In this document: positions 1-9,200 of the stretch, piece after piece | Numbering within the stretch: position 1 is the first letter of the stretch | Layout: each line of letters starts with the position of its first letter | The notes under the pieces: model-generated | What the model was told of the DNA's origin: nothing | What the model saw: only the letters and a program-made list of their open reading frames with translations | The model's database searches: none | Program-made: the position numbers and the translations under genes | NCBI GenBank assembly: GCA_025056255.1 | Contig: JANWVT010000010.1 | Span: forward strand, 6,662-70,661 | From: Bernardetiaceae bacterium | GTDB lineage: Bacteria > Bacteroidota > Bacteroidia > Cytophagales > Thermoflexibacteraceae | Direction of reading: 5' to 3' | DNA length: 64,000 bases

Positions 1-1
1 C

Positions 2-628
2 GCTATGGATTTTATGCGGTTTACAAAGGCTGTACTCCTTGCTACGCCCGAACAGTCTTGGTACGAAACAGCGCGCGATTCTACCATAGAGGAACAGATG
101 GATATTCGTTCATTGAGTCCGGAAGTTTTAAAACAGCTACCCCTTGGCAGTGATATTCCACAAGAGATAGTAGCCAAGCGGAAATGGTCAAAAAATGCAG
201 CAGCAGATTATAAGTCCTTTACATCAAATGTGAGTTTGTCTTACACAAAGATGTACGGTGAAAAATTGCATACAGAGCAACCATTGCAAGTATATGATTG
301 GACAATTACCAATGAAACAGCCGTTATAGCGGGGATGTTGTGCAAAAAGGCAACAGCAACCTTGCCATCACAAAGTGCTATTGAAGCATGGTTTACCGAT
401 GAAGTAGCGCTTGCCAACGGACCTGCCATTTATCATGGGTTGCCCGGCCTGATTCTGAAAGTAGAAACAGAGCATGTAATTATTGCAGCAACGAAGGTAA
501 GTTTAATTGAAAATCTTGAAATTAAGCGCTGGACAGATAGTCGCTTAGTAGCAGCAGGTGATTTATTTGAGTCGTTGAAAAAAGTAGCAGAGGAAAAAAG
601 GCCTAAGCCAGTAAAGAATGATAACTAA
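2..628 (+). CDS. GLPGLI family protein, 5' end cut by window
   Basis: The family signature GLPGLI is visible in the segment GPAIYHGLPGLILKVE, about two thirds along the readable 207 residues. GLPGLI proteins are exported Bacteroidota proteins of unknown biochemical role, often encoded beside TonB-type outer-membrane barrels. Here the barrel gene follows after 3 bp, so co-transcription is likely. The reading frame is open to the window edge and no signal peptide is seen after the first ATG (position 5). Family members are usually longer with a signal peptide, so the true start probably lies outside the window. Identity is firm; function is unknown. Confidence 0.85.
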   Translation, partial: AMDFMRFTKAVLLATPEQSWYETARDSTIEEQMDIRSLSPEVLKQLPLGSDIPQEIVAKRKWSKNAAADYKSFTSNVSLSYTKMYGEKLHTEQPLQVYDWTITNETAVIAGMLCKKATATLPSQSAIEAWFTDEVALANGPAIYHGLPGLILKVETEHVIIAATKVSLIENLEIKRWTDSRLVAAGDLFESLKKVAEEKRPKPVKNDN

Positions 629-631
629 AAC

Positions 632-3301
632 ATGCATCGCCTACTCATCTATATAAGCATCCTGCTTACACTCCCTGCAACGCTTTTGGCGCAGGTTCCG
701 CTAACGGGGCAGGCGATAGATATAGCCACACGTCAGCCCGTTGCCCGCGCCAATGTACAGTTGCTGCAACCGGAGACTACGGCGGTGCTTGCCTTTGCTA
801 TAGCCGACCAGGAAGGTAAGTTTCGCCTCAAGCCGCAGGAGCCGGGGCGCTACTTGCTCAAGGTAACGGCTATGGGCTACCTGCCCGAAGAGAAATACAT
901 TGACCTAAGCGAGCAAAAAAATGAGTTTTTTGTAGAGTTAAGCACCGATAAGGCCAGAGTGCTCAAAGAAATCATCATCCCCGGCTATCCGCCTTCTACC
1001 TTTAAAATTAGGGGCGATACGATTTTCTATAACATAGATGCGGTGCGCGACGGCACAGAAAAAAACTTGGGCGAGGCACTGAAAAAACTGCCCGGCATTT
1101 CGGTAGATGAAGACGGCAAGGTATCGTATCAGGGCAAGCCTATCAGGAAAATCATGATAGAAAACAATGATTTTTTTGGCAACAAGCACCAGATGGCAAC
1201 GCAGAACCTTTCTGCCGATATGGTGAAGGAAGTGGAGTTGCACACCAAGTACAAGGAAAGCAACTTAGACAATTCAAGCAATGGCATTGTGATGAACGTG
1301 CTGCTGAAAGATGAGTTCAAAGGCAGACCCACGGGCAACCTGAGCACGGGAGCGGGCAATCGCTACACGGTGCACAGCAATTTGTTTATGTTTGGCTCAG
1401 GCGGCAACAAAGCACTCATCAGCGATTTTAACAATACGGGTGAGTTGCCTATCACACAGCAGGACTACTACGAAATGCGCGGCGGCATCCTCAATGTGAT
1501 AGAGTCGCAGACCAATGATGCGTTGCAGCCGACCACTTCTCAGATTAGTTCACCGCGTTTTTTGCTGAGCAATACGAATCTGGAAAATAAAAACAGCCAG
1601 TTTTCGGCGCTGAATTTTGCACGCAGGTACAACAAAAAAACCAAGTTAGACATCTACGGCTACGTCAACCGCATCGGGCAAACCGACCGCAACAGCCGTA
1701 CTGAAAATTTTATCGGCAATAATATTGTGTTCAACGAGCAGTTTCGCAACCGCACTGCCGTATTGTTTGGCTCAGTTATGCTCAACCTCACCCACGAGCC
1801 GAATGATGATAATTACTGGAAATACAGCTTTACTTACAATCCTTCGGGCGACCGCATGGAGGAGTCTTTGGTCAACAACCGCACCGAGGGGGCGCTGGAT
1901 GTACAAACCCGCTTGCGCAACCGCAATTTCAGCATTGGGCAGCAGGCTACGTATATCCGCAGGCTCAGCCCGCGCTGGATATGGAAAAGCCGCGCCTTGC
2001 AGCACTACGCTACCAACGACCAATTGCTGGCTATTAGCAGTACTGCACCTTTTTGGGGGCTGTCGTTTTCCACAAAGGATTTCAGTGTAGAGCAACCGCT
2101 CCAAACCCGCGACCAGTTCTACTCGCTTCGCAGTGAATGGAACAGAAAACAGAATGCACGCCACTTTGTAGGATTTTTTGCAGGAGTTGAGCATAAAAAT
2201 CAGCAGTTGAGCAATCGTTTAGACATAGCTTCCCGAGAGCCGCGCAACGATTTACGCCTTGCCAATAGCCTTTACAAGGGCGGCATACAAACCATGCAGG
2301 CATTGGGGCGCGTGGCAGAACTCAAATTGACAGCGCAGGCGCTCTATCTTGACCATCGGCTTAATGCAGGCGCAGCAACAGCGGCTACTACTCATAACGT
2401 TCGCTGGCTGTTTGAGCCCGAAATAGAACTTTCCAAACAAGTCGGTGAAAGTCAGCTTTCTTTACAGTGGAAGGTGAATTATCGCTATGCTGCCGTAGAG
2501 CAACTGCTCACCCACCCATTTATCAGTGATTACCGGACATTGAAACAAAACGGCGAAATAGTTGGCAGCACCCCTACACGCAGCGAGAATCTTACTTTTA
2601 GCTGGCGCCGCATGAATATGCTGAAAGGCAGTATGCTTTTTGCGAATGTGAGTTACTCACGCACTGTGAATGAAATTATCAATGTGTCGGAATCCATAGA
2701 CCGCAATACGGTGATGCTCCGCACCGTGTTTGCTCCGTTTTCGGAAGCGATTCAGGGCTTTGCCAACTATGACCACAAGTTTCGCCGCCTGCCTTTGGGT
2801 ATCAAGAATAACATCGTAGCATTGCACCGCGAAGGCGATAATTTTGAGGGTAGCAATCCTTCGCGTTTTACTACTCGCATCCTGAACTATCGCGGCAGTG
2901 TTTATACCGTTTTTAAAGAGCCTGTTTTTCAAGCGGAACTGGGTTTGGGATTTTCCATGACGCGGTCGTACTATGCCTTCTCAGACCGCCTGAATACCTT
3001 CGGCAGTTGGCAGCCTTACACGAAGTTTCGCGGAAAGTACGGACAGTTAGCCTGGGAACTGATGCTGGAATATCGCTACCAGAACGCACAGATTAATTCC
3101 AATGAGATGTTTTTTATCAATCCATCGCTGCGCTACACGCCAAAGGGCAAACGCTACGAGTGGTTCATGAGCGGCAATAATGTCGCCAACATGGGCAAGA
3201 ATCAGGTTGTAACGGCAGTGTTCAGCAACAACAGCATCATGGTTTCCGAACGTGCCATTCTTAGCGGCTACTTGTTGGGCGGCTTTAAGTTTGGTTTTTA
3301 A
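632..3301 (+). CDS. Outer-membrane beta-barrel protein with carboxypeptidase-like regulatory domain (TonB-receptor type)
   Basis: 889 residues. A signal peptide (about 1-20, ending in LLAQ) is followed by a carboxypeptidase-regulatory-like beta-sandwich (about 22-105, with the pattern ATRQPVARANVQL), then a plug-like region (LGEALKKLPGISVDEDGKVSYQGK shows the usual plug wording in its first half, about 140-165), then a long barrel ending in FKFGF with a terminal Phe, as outer-membrane barrels do. It fits the outer-membrane beta-barrel family that sits next to GLPGLI proteins. The substrate cannot be told from sequence; peptide or metal uptake are possibilities. Start chosen at the ATG with the signal peptide, 3 bp after the upstream stop. 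Confidence 0.85.
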   Translation: MHRLLIYISILLTLPATLLAQVPLTGQAIDIATRQPVARANVQLLQPETTAVLAFAIADQEGKFRLKPQEPGRYLLKVTAMGYLPEEKYIDLSEQKNEFFVELSTDKARVLKEIIIPGYPPSTFKIRGDTIFYNIDAVRDGTEKNLGEALKKLPGISVDEDGKVSYQGKPIRKIMIENNDFFGNKHQMATQNLSADMVKEVELHTKYKESNLDNSSNGIVMNVLLKDEFKGRPTGNLSTGAGNRYTVHSNLFMFGSGGNKALISDFNNTGELPITQQDYYEMRGGILNVIESQTNDALQPTTSQISSPRFLLSNTNLENKNSQFSALNFARRYNKKTKLDIYGYVNRIGQTDRNSRTENFIGNNIVFNEQFRNRTAVLFGSVMLNLTHEPNDDNYWKYSFTYNPSGDRMEESLVNNRTEGALDVQTRLRNRNFSIGQQATYIRRLSPRWIWKSRALQHYATNDQLLAISSTAPFWGLSFSTKDFSVEQPLQTRDQFYSLRSEWNRKQNARHFVGFFAGVEHKNQQLSNRLDIASREPRNDLRLANSLYKGGIQTMQALGRVAELKLTAQALYLDHRLNAGAATAATTHNVRWLFEPEIELSKQVGESQLSLQWKVNYRYAAVEQLLTHPFISDYRTLKQNGEIVGSTPTRSENLTFSWRRMNMLKGSMLFANVSYSRTVNEIINVSESIDRNTVMLRTVFAPFSEAIQGFANYDHKFRRLPLGIKNNIVALHREGDNFEGSNPSRFTTRILNYRGSVYTVFKEPVFQAELGLGFSMTRSYYAFSDRLNTFGSWQPYTKFRGKYGQLAWELMLEYRYQNAQINSNEMFFINPSLRYTPKGKRYEWFMSGNNVANMGKNQVVTAVFSNNSIMVSERAILSGYLLGGFKFGF

Positions 3302-3406
3302 TAGGCATTTGAGCAATTTGCTTTGCATGCGTCGTTGCACGCCATCTATTCCTATTGCATGTCTGTATTGGAAAAATACTTTAAAAATCTTTTTGCAAAC
3401 CCTTAC

Positions 3407-3424
3407 TTTTTTGCTTGCAAAAAA
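3407..3424. terminator. Possible bidirectional terminator between convergent genes
   Basis: An A/T-run inverted repeat (TTTTTG-CTTG-CAAAAA core) lies between the barrel gene ending at 3301 and the minus-strand hydrolase ending at 3443. The stem is mostly A-T pairs, so the call is weak. Confidence 0.3.
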
Positions 3425-3442
3425 TTGATTTTCAGGGTGATG

Positions 3443-4891
3443 CTAAATAAGTGCTTGTAGCACATCGCAATCGCCGAACGCACGTGCTTGACCAATTTTC
3501 AACTCTTCCGTCGTAAGCGGTCGGTGAGTGTGGGCGAAAATTTTTACAACAGTAGTATCACTGATAAAATCTTCGGCTAAACCATGTGTAGCACCACCGC
3601 CAATGTCTATTTTTTTGAGGTCGGCAGGTAGATAGTAATAGCGACGGATTTGCTCAAAAAGCCAGCGGGATTGTTCAGGTGCCGATTGTTCCATGGCTCG
3701 CAAGCCCCTCTCAGAGAGGATGTCTGCCAAGTGTCCGTATGTTTTTTGATTGCCAGCAGCGTCGGTATAGCGGAAATAGTAAATGTGTGTTTCTATGGGG
3801 TGCAGCGAGTAACAAGGCATTACTTGTAGGGTAGCTCCGTTTTCAGCCGTAGCTATGGTTTGCCATTGGTGGATATTGAGCAAGCGAAAATCGAAAAAAT
3901 AGGTCATTTCGTTGGGTGAGATACCTGCTAAGGCAGCCATTTTTTGCTTAAAAGCAGCTTGAACAACGCTATTGCAGTAAACAGGCAAGCGCATGCCGCT
4001 ATGAATTGCTTGCATTAGCCCAATAGCATGGTCGTCGTGTGCATGCGTTAGAAAAACACCTTGAATGTCGGCTAAGGTTTTGCCCGTTTGTTGCCAATTT
4101 TGCCATACGTTAGGTCCGGCATCTACCATGTAGCACTGTTCATAAAAAAGCAGTGCTGTACCCATACAGGGGCGAGTAGCATCCCAGCCATCACCGTCGC
4201 CCACGTGCAATATACCAAAAGCTACATCATTGGGTAGATGAACGGCAGGTAGCGAATAGGCGGATGGGAAAATACCGGGCTGCAAGTTAATCTCTACTGT
4301 TTCGGAAGCATAGCTAATGCGGAAATGATTGGGCTGTAAGCGAGTAATATAGCAACCTGTTAGGGGCTCTACTGTCTCTGTAGCGTCTAAGTAAACAGGT
4401 TGAATAAGGTTGGTGATAGGGTTGATGGCACCAAAAGCGAATTTTTCTTTCACATACCAAAAGGCGGCTGCTTCTTGCTCGTTCATGCCGGCAGCTTGTA
4501 ACTTGCGTATGTTATCCAGCCCATAGTTGCCGTAGTAAATGTAGCGCAACTGGCGATTTAGCTCTGCCGTTTCTCCAATTAGCAAGGGCTTTTTGCCTGT
4601 GTTATTAGGGTGATTAGGAACAATCAAACCTTGCAAATAGAGCATTTGCATTACTGAAAACTCGGCAGTGTTGACAGGATACCAACCCTTGGTGTAAGGT
4701 TCAGCTGTGGTATCTGCCAGTAAAATGGCATTAGGTCCGGTTTCGCCGTGGATGCCTTCGCAAATTAGTCCAGCAGCACGGAGGTATTTGTTAGCATCGG
4801 GTGGGCAACCGCATTGCAAGCGTAGCCCTGCAGCAGGGATTTCGACCCAGTGCAAACCCGGTAGTATTTGCTGAGTGATAATGTGACTCAT
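3443..4891 (-). CDS. Metallo-beta-lactamase-fold hydrolase, candidate cyclic-nucleotide phosphodiesterase
   Basis: 482 residues. The zinc-site motif THAHDDHAIG is at about 282-291, and later histidines occur in CYSLHPIETH, THGLAEDF and KIFAHTHRP. About 230 residues precede the metallo-beta-lactamase core and have no motif I recognise; they might be a regulatory domain. The start codon overlaps the stop of the adenylate cyclase by four bases (ATGA), which implies translational coupling. From that context I infer cyclic-nucleotide hydrolysis. The fold is supported by the motif; the substrate is inference. No signal peptide, so probably cytosolic. Confidence 0.7.
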   Translation of the reverse strand: MSHIITQQILPGLHWVEIPAAGLRLQCGCPPDANKYLRAAGLICEGIHGETGPNAILLADTTAEPYTKGWYPVNTAEFSVMQMLYLQGLIVPNHPNNTGKKPLLIGETAELNRQLRYIYYGNYGLDNIRKLQAAGMNEQEAAAFWYVKEKFAFGAINPITNLIQPVYLDATETVEPLTGCYITRLQPNHFRISYASETVEINLQPGIFPSAYSLPAVHLPNDVAFGILHVGDGDGWDATRPCMGTALLFYEQCYMVDAGPNVWQNWQQTGKTLADIQGVFLTHAHDDHAIGLMQAIHSGMRLPVYCNSVVQAAFKQKMAALAGISPNEMTYFFDFRLLNIHQWQTIATAENGATLQVMPCYSLHPIETHIYYFRYTDAAGNQKTYGHLADILSERGLRAMEQSAPEQSRWLFEQIRRYYYLPADLKKIDIGGGATHGLAEDFISDTTVVKIFAHTHRPLTTEELKIGQARAFGDCDVLQALI

Positions 4892-6522
4892 CCGACAATT
4901 TCTTCTACAAAGAACATATCCATTTTGCCGAATCCTTTTGCCTCTATTTCGCCGCGGTAACGACAGTAAAATTTGTCTTTAATTTGCATGTAGGTAGCCT
5001 CAGAAATATTGACTTTTCCGATTTCCCCTGCTGTTTCCATGCGTGCTGCTATATTAACCGTATTGCCCCAAATGTCGTAAGCAAACTTATTCTTGCCCAC
5101 TACACCTGCTAGTACGGGTCCGGTGTGAATACCCACGCGCAATTCTAAGTAGGGCTCGCCGCGCAGGCGCTTTTGGTGCTTGCGTTTTGCTATAAACTCT
5201 TGCATAGCAAGCCCTGTCAATACGGCATCAGCGGCATTGGTAATATTGGGTTTGGGAATACCGCCGGCACACATATAAGCATCTCCCATAGTTTTAATTT
5301 TTTCCATGTTGTAGCGTGCACAGATTTCGTCGAAAGCAGAAAAACATTCATTCAGTTCGCGAACGACTTGCTCAGGGGTATATTTTTCGGTGTATTCGGT
5401 AAACCCTTTAAAATCACAGAACAAAACACTTACCATTTTGTACAGACGCGGCGTAGCCTGCTTTTTTTCTTTGAGTTCGTCGGCTATTTCTCGCGGTAAA
5501 ATATTGAGCAACAAGGCATCCGACTTTTGTTTTTCGGCAGCCAATTCTTTGGCTTGCTCCTCTATCTGTAGTTTTTGGGCTTTAAGTTTCCGATTTATCT
5601 GCCGAATGCGAATCATGAAAAATAGGGCAGCTAATAGCAGTAGCGACAAGGCAGCAGCGGCAGCTAAGATGGCTTGTGTAGTTTTGGTTTGTGCAGCTAT
5701 GGTTTGCTCGCGCAGTTGAATAATTTCTTGTGCTTGCTGCAACAACGCTTGTGTAGCAGCTAAGTTTTCTTGAATTTTTGCCCGTTCGCGCTCTTTGGCA
5801 AGTAGTGAAAGCCGCAAACTTTGCTTCTCAACTTCTTTCATGCGCAGGCTATCGCGCAATCGGTTTTGCAATGCTTCTATTTCGGCTTCTACCTGCTGCC
5901 GAGCCGCTTCGTTGGCAGCAACGGTGCTACTAGTAGGATTGGCACTTGCATTCGTGGCGGTGGTATTTGTCGTTTCTGTCTGGATGCGGCTTAAATATAG
6001 CCTTGCCTGAGCCAGTATATCGGCATAGCCAATATCTTGGGCTTGTTCCTGTGCTTCTTGCAGTGCATTTTGTGCTTGTTGCAACTGGCGAGCATCGTAA
6101 TAGGCCAGTCCTTTTTTGAATAGCACACGTGCTACACCTTGCTCCCCCTCGGTGCCACCTGTAATTTGGTAATACTGGTAAGCTTGTTCTAAGTTACGGA
6201 TTGTTTTGGGCAACTCTCTGCTGGAAATAATGGCATAAGCAGAGCCTAACTCCTCATAACCTCTGGCTAATAGTGCCGAATTGTCTATTTTGCGGGCAGC
6301 ATTGATAGCATTATTGAAGGCTGTTAAGGCTAGCGGAAATCTTTTTTGTGCCTCATAGCGATTGCCCGCTTGAATAGCAAACTCAGCCGCTTGCTTGTAA
6401 TTCTTCTTAGCCAAGGCTTCTTGGTATTTCTTTTCCAGCTCAGCAGCATCATTTTGAGCATATAACACTCCCCCAAAAAAACATCCAAACAATCCAATAA
6501 GCAACTTTTTGTCAATTCGCAT
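4888..6522 (-). CDS. Class III adenylate cyclase with signal peptide, TPR-like region, coiled coil and one membrane segment
   Basis: 544 residues: signal peptide 1-23 (ends VLYAQ), alpha-helical TPR-like repeats about 25-180, coiled coil about 203-275, one transmembrane helix about 283-305, a short linker and a class III cyclase domain about 360-540. Catalytic residues are intact: metal-binding D370 (FCDFKGFT) and D414 (MGDAYM), adenine-selecting K410 and D483 (YDIWG), transition-state N490 and R494. The Lys/Asp pair points to ATP rather than GTP. The sensor part would lie in the periplasm and the catalytic part in the cytosol. It overlaps the downstream hydrolase gene by four bases. Confidence 0.9.
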   Translation of the reverse strand: MRIDKKLLIGLFGCFFGGVLYAQNDAAELEKKYQEALAKKNYKQAAEFAIQAGNRYEAQKRFPLALTAFNNAINAARKIDNSALLARGYEELGSAYAIISSRELPKTIRNLEQAYQYYQITGGTEGEQGVARVLFKKGLAYYDARQLQQAQNALQEAQEQAQDIGYADILAQARLYLSRIQTETTNTTATNASANPTSSTVAANEAARQQVEAEIEALQNRLRDSLRMKEVEKQSLRLSLLAKERERAKIQENLAATQALLQQAQEIIQLREQTIAAQTKTTQAILAAAAALSLLLLAALFFMIRIRQINRKLKAQKLQIEEQAKELAAEKQKSDALLLNILPREIADELKEKKQATPRLYKMVSVLFCDFKGFTEYTEKYTPEQVVRELNECFSAFDEICARYNMEKIKTMGDAYMCAGGIPKPNITNAADAVLTGLAMQEFIAKRKHQKRLRGEPYLELRVGIHTGPVLAGVVGKNKFAYDIWGNTVNIAARMETAGEIGKVNISEATYMQIKDKFYCRYRGEIEAKGFGKMDMFFVEEIVG

Positions 6523-6807
6523 ATGCTGAGAATGAACCTATGCAATTTAGCACAATAGCAGCGAAAAGCATTTAGTTCCCAAAAGCCTCCACAAATAAAA
6601 TCTGGCAAGTTTTTAAAAGCTATTTTCGATGTAGGCAAGAATTTGCCATTTGCTAAATAGTATTGCACCATTAACTGGGTTAGCTTTGCATTTAAAGCAA
6701 CACAATTGGTTTTGGAACCGCCGCGCCAATGCGTTTATGGCTTTAAAATTAGGTGGTTTGTGAGTGATGGGTAGAGAAAGAAAACACAAATAAGTTCTCT
6801 CAATCCC

Positions 6808-9084
6808 CTATTCTACTTTCACAAACTTTGTAACCATGCGTTCTTCGCCGTTGGCATCGGCGGCATAGACAAAGTAAACACCGCCGCGGGTGGTGCGCCC
6901 CTGATAGTCTAAACCGTTCCAAACGGCGGTACCGCCTTCGGCACGGGTTTCATAAACCAGCCGCCCTGCCGCATCGGTAATTTTGACCGAAACATTGGCT
7001 GCCAGCCCGTCTAAGGTAATCAGTCCGCTGAATGCGGGCGGCACAGGATTGGGGAATACGCGCACCTCGGCAAAAGTTCTGCCTGCTTCGGTGGCAGTGC
7101 CGCGAAACGATACCAGCCCTTTGTCGGTTGTGAAAAACACTTCGCCCGTTTGCGGATGGATGCTGATGTGGCGCACTTCATCGGAAAGCAGGGGACTGTT
7201 GGCTGCCGTAAAATGATAGATTTCCTGTGAACCGTCGGCAGAGAACAGCCATGCGCCGCGTGCCGTACCTATCCATTTGCGGTTGCCGCCGTCTATGGCG
7301 ATTGCGTAAACGGTTTCGCCGCGCAGCAGTTCGCGCAGGTTGAACACAATGCGCTGCGCATCGGCATTGTTGCCTAAGGCTGATGCTGCATCAAAAAATA
7401 CGGCGATGCCGTTGTCCGTACCGACCCACATTGCACCTTGTCGGTCGTTGGCAAGAGCCAACACGTTGGGCGAAGGCAAAGCTCCCTGTCCGCGCTGCGT
7501 TCCTAAGAGCCGCACACGCCCATTTTCGGCTACAATTGCCAAGCCACCGCCTGTGGCAGGATTGAACGGAATCCATGCGTTGCCCAAATCGTCCACCACA
7601 GGGGCAAGCGCATTGCCGCCGTTGAATGCACCTGTTGGGTATGCCCGCCAAGTGCCATTGGCAGCGCGGCGAAATACGGAAGGGTTGTTGCCCGTCCCCA
7701 AAGCCGTCAGCCACAAGCCCCCGCGCCCGTCGTTGGCAATGCCACTGATGCGCACATTAGGCGCGTCTGTTGCCCTTTGCAAACGGTTTGCCGAAGGTTG
7801 CCATGTCCACAAACCGTCGGTAAACGAAGCCAGCCAGACCCGTTCCGCATCGGCAGCAACCGCCGTGAGCCAGTCGCGAACGGGCGGCAAGGTATTCGGG
7901 TTGCTTGCCGCATCGTTGTAGTTTGTCCATTTGCCCGACGAAAAAACCGAAAAACCATCGGTATTATTTTCGGGCTGTCCGTTGGCAGTGAAACCGCCGT
8001 AAAAAGCCATGATGTTGCTGTTGATGAATGCGGTTCGCCGTACGGAAGGTGCAAACAGTCCTGCGGGTGAAAGGTTGCGCACCGTTGCGCCGTTGATTTG
8101 CAACAGTCCACTTTCAAAGTCGGCGACGTAGCGGATAGCACCCGTTCGCAGCGATTGGCGCGGCACTCGCAATTCGGGATGAGTGATAACCTGCATTTGC
8201 CCTGTTGTTGTCCATTCAATCAGTCGCCCGTTGGCAAGGCTGATGGTTGCGCCATCGGCTTGTAGTGCAATGTGATTGTATTGAGCCACAGGCAATTGCA
8301 AGCGTACCCATCTGCCGTTGTCATAGCGAAATACATCAGAAAAGTTCACGCCTGCCAGCAGCAGGTTGCCCGCAGCGGCTACCGTGCGCAAGTTCATTGA
8401 AGCAAAGGCGGTGCGCCAATTGCGGAAGTCCAACCGATTGACAGAAGCAGCTAAGGATGTTGCCCGCAACCCTTGCGAAGTGGCAGCAAAGAGGCTGTCG
8501 CGTAGGATAGCCGTTTGAAAAATCGCTACCGTTTCGCCATTATTGCCTAAGTTGAGGTAGTTTTCGCGCAGGCGTCTGGCGTTCATATCCACTACGGCAA
8601 TGCCAAAAGGCAGCGACAAGTAGGCAAAGTTGTTGTGTATCAATATGTGATTGATGCGGCGCGATGCCTGAATGCCTATCAAGGGTGCAGTTGCCAACGT
8701 GCGGATATTGACAATGCGTTCTTCATTGAGCAAGTCAATTTGCCCGTCGGTATAACCAATCACCAGTGTTTTTGAGGGTTCATGCCACGCCAAAGCGCTG
8801 AAATGATTGCCTGTCAGTCCGTCGGTTTTGTCAATGGTTTGCGTTTCGCCGTCGGTTTTGCGGTAGCGCATCAGCCCGTTTGCCGAAGCGGCATAAACCC
8901 ATTCGCCCGCATCTGCCAAATCGGTCATCTGCCGGAACGAAGGGTGCAAACGCCAAGTGCCTACAGGAATTTCTTGCGCGGCGGCAAGGTGTGCCCATAG
9001 CAGCCATAATATTACAGATAATTGCAGGGACAAGGCATGTCTCGTCCCTATGTTTGCGGGTATATCATTGGTATTCAAAAACAT
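6808..9084 (-). CDS. porZ: Type IX secretion system protein PorZ
   Basis: 758 residues, close to the length of Porphyromonas PorZ. Signal region about 1-37 (ends LAAAQ), then repeated beta-propeller blades (GLMRYRKTDGETQTID, GLWTWQPS, GLWLTALGTG, MWVGTDNGIAVF, KWIGTARGAWLF) and a C-terminal sorting-type domain from about 672 (RVFPNPVP, then AGRLVYE and TKFVKVE at the end). The opening IPVGTWRLHPSF is typical of PorZ. In known systems PorZ sits at the cell surface with PorU and helps deliver anionic LPS to type IX cargo. A TTCCTTTG element five bases before the ATG resembles the TAnnTTTG box, one base off. Confidence 0.88.
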   Translation of the reverse strand: MFLNTNDIPANIGTRHALSLQLSVILWLLWAHLAAAQEIPVGTWRLHPSFRQMTDLADAGEWVYAASANGLMRYRKTDGETQTIDKTDGLTGNHFSALAWHEPSKTLVIGYTDGQIDLLNEERIVNIRTLATAPLIGIQASRRINHILIHNNFAYLSLPFGIAVVDMNARRLRENYLNLGNNGETVAIFQTAILRDSLFAATSQGLRATSLAASVNRLDFRNWRTAFASMNLRTVAAAGNLLLAGVNFSDVFRYDNGRWVRLQLPVAQYNHIALQADGATISLANGRLIEWTTTGQMQVITHPELRVPRQSLRTGAIRYVADFESGLLQINGATVRNLSPAGLFAPSVRRTAFINSNIMAFYGGFTANGQPENNTDGFSVFSSGKWTNYNDAASNPNTLPPVRDWLTAVAADAERVWLASFTDGLWTWQPSANRLQRATDAPNVRISGIANDGRGGLWLTALGTGNNPSVFRRAANGTWRAYPTGAFNGGNALAPVVDDLGNAWIPFNPATGGGLAIVAENGRVRLLGTQRGQGALPSPNVLALANDRQGAMWVGTDNGIAVFFDAASALGNNADAQRIVFNLRELLRGETVYAIAIDGGNRKWIGTARGAWLFSADGSQEIYHFTAANSPLLSDEVRHISIHPQTGEVFFTTDKGLVSFRGTATEAGRTFAEVRVFPNPVPPAFSGLITLDGLAANVSVKITDAAGRLVYETRAEGGTAVWNGLDYQGRTTRGGVYFVYAADANGEERMVTKFVKVE

Positions 9085-9200
9085 CTTGCAAAGGAACGGA
9101 CGGTTCGGGAAATAGCAGCGGCGTATGGTTCTAAATTGCTACAAACAATCATTTTTCGTTAAAGTTATACCTTTTTGCTCGTAAAACAGTTTATTGCAAC

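Noticed and set aside
7340-7921. 193-codon frame antisense to porZ
   Set aside because: Shadow of the GC-rich porZ coding strand; no domain and no promoter.
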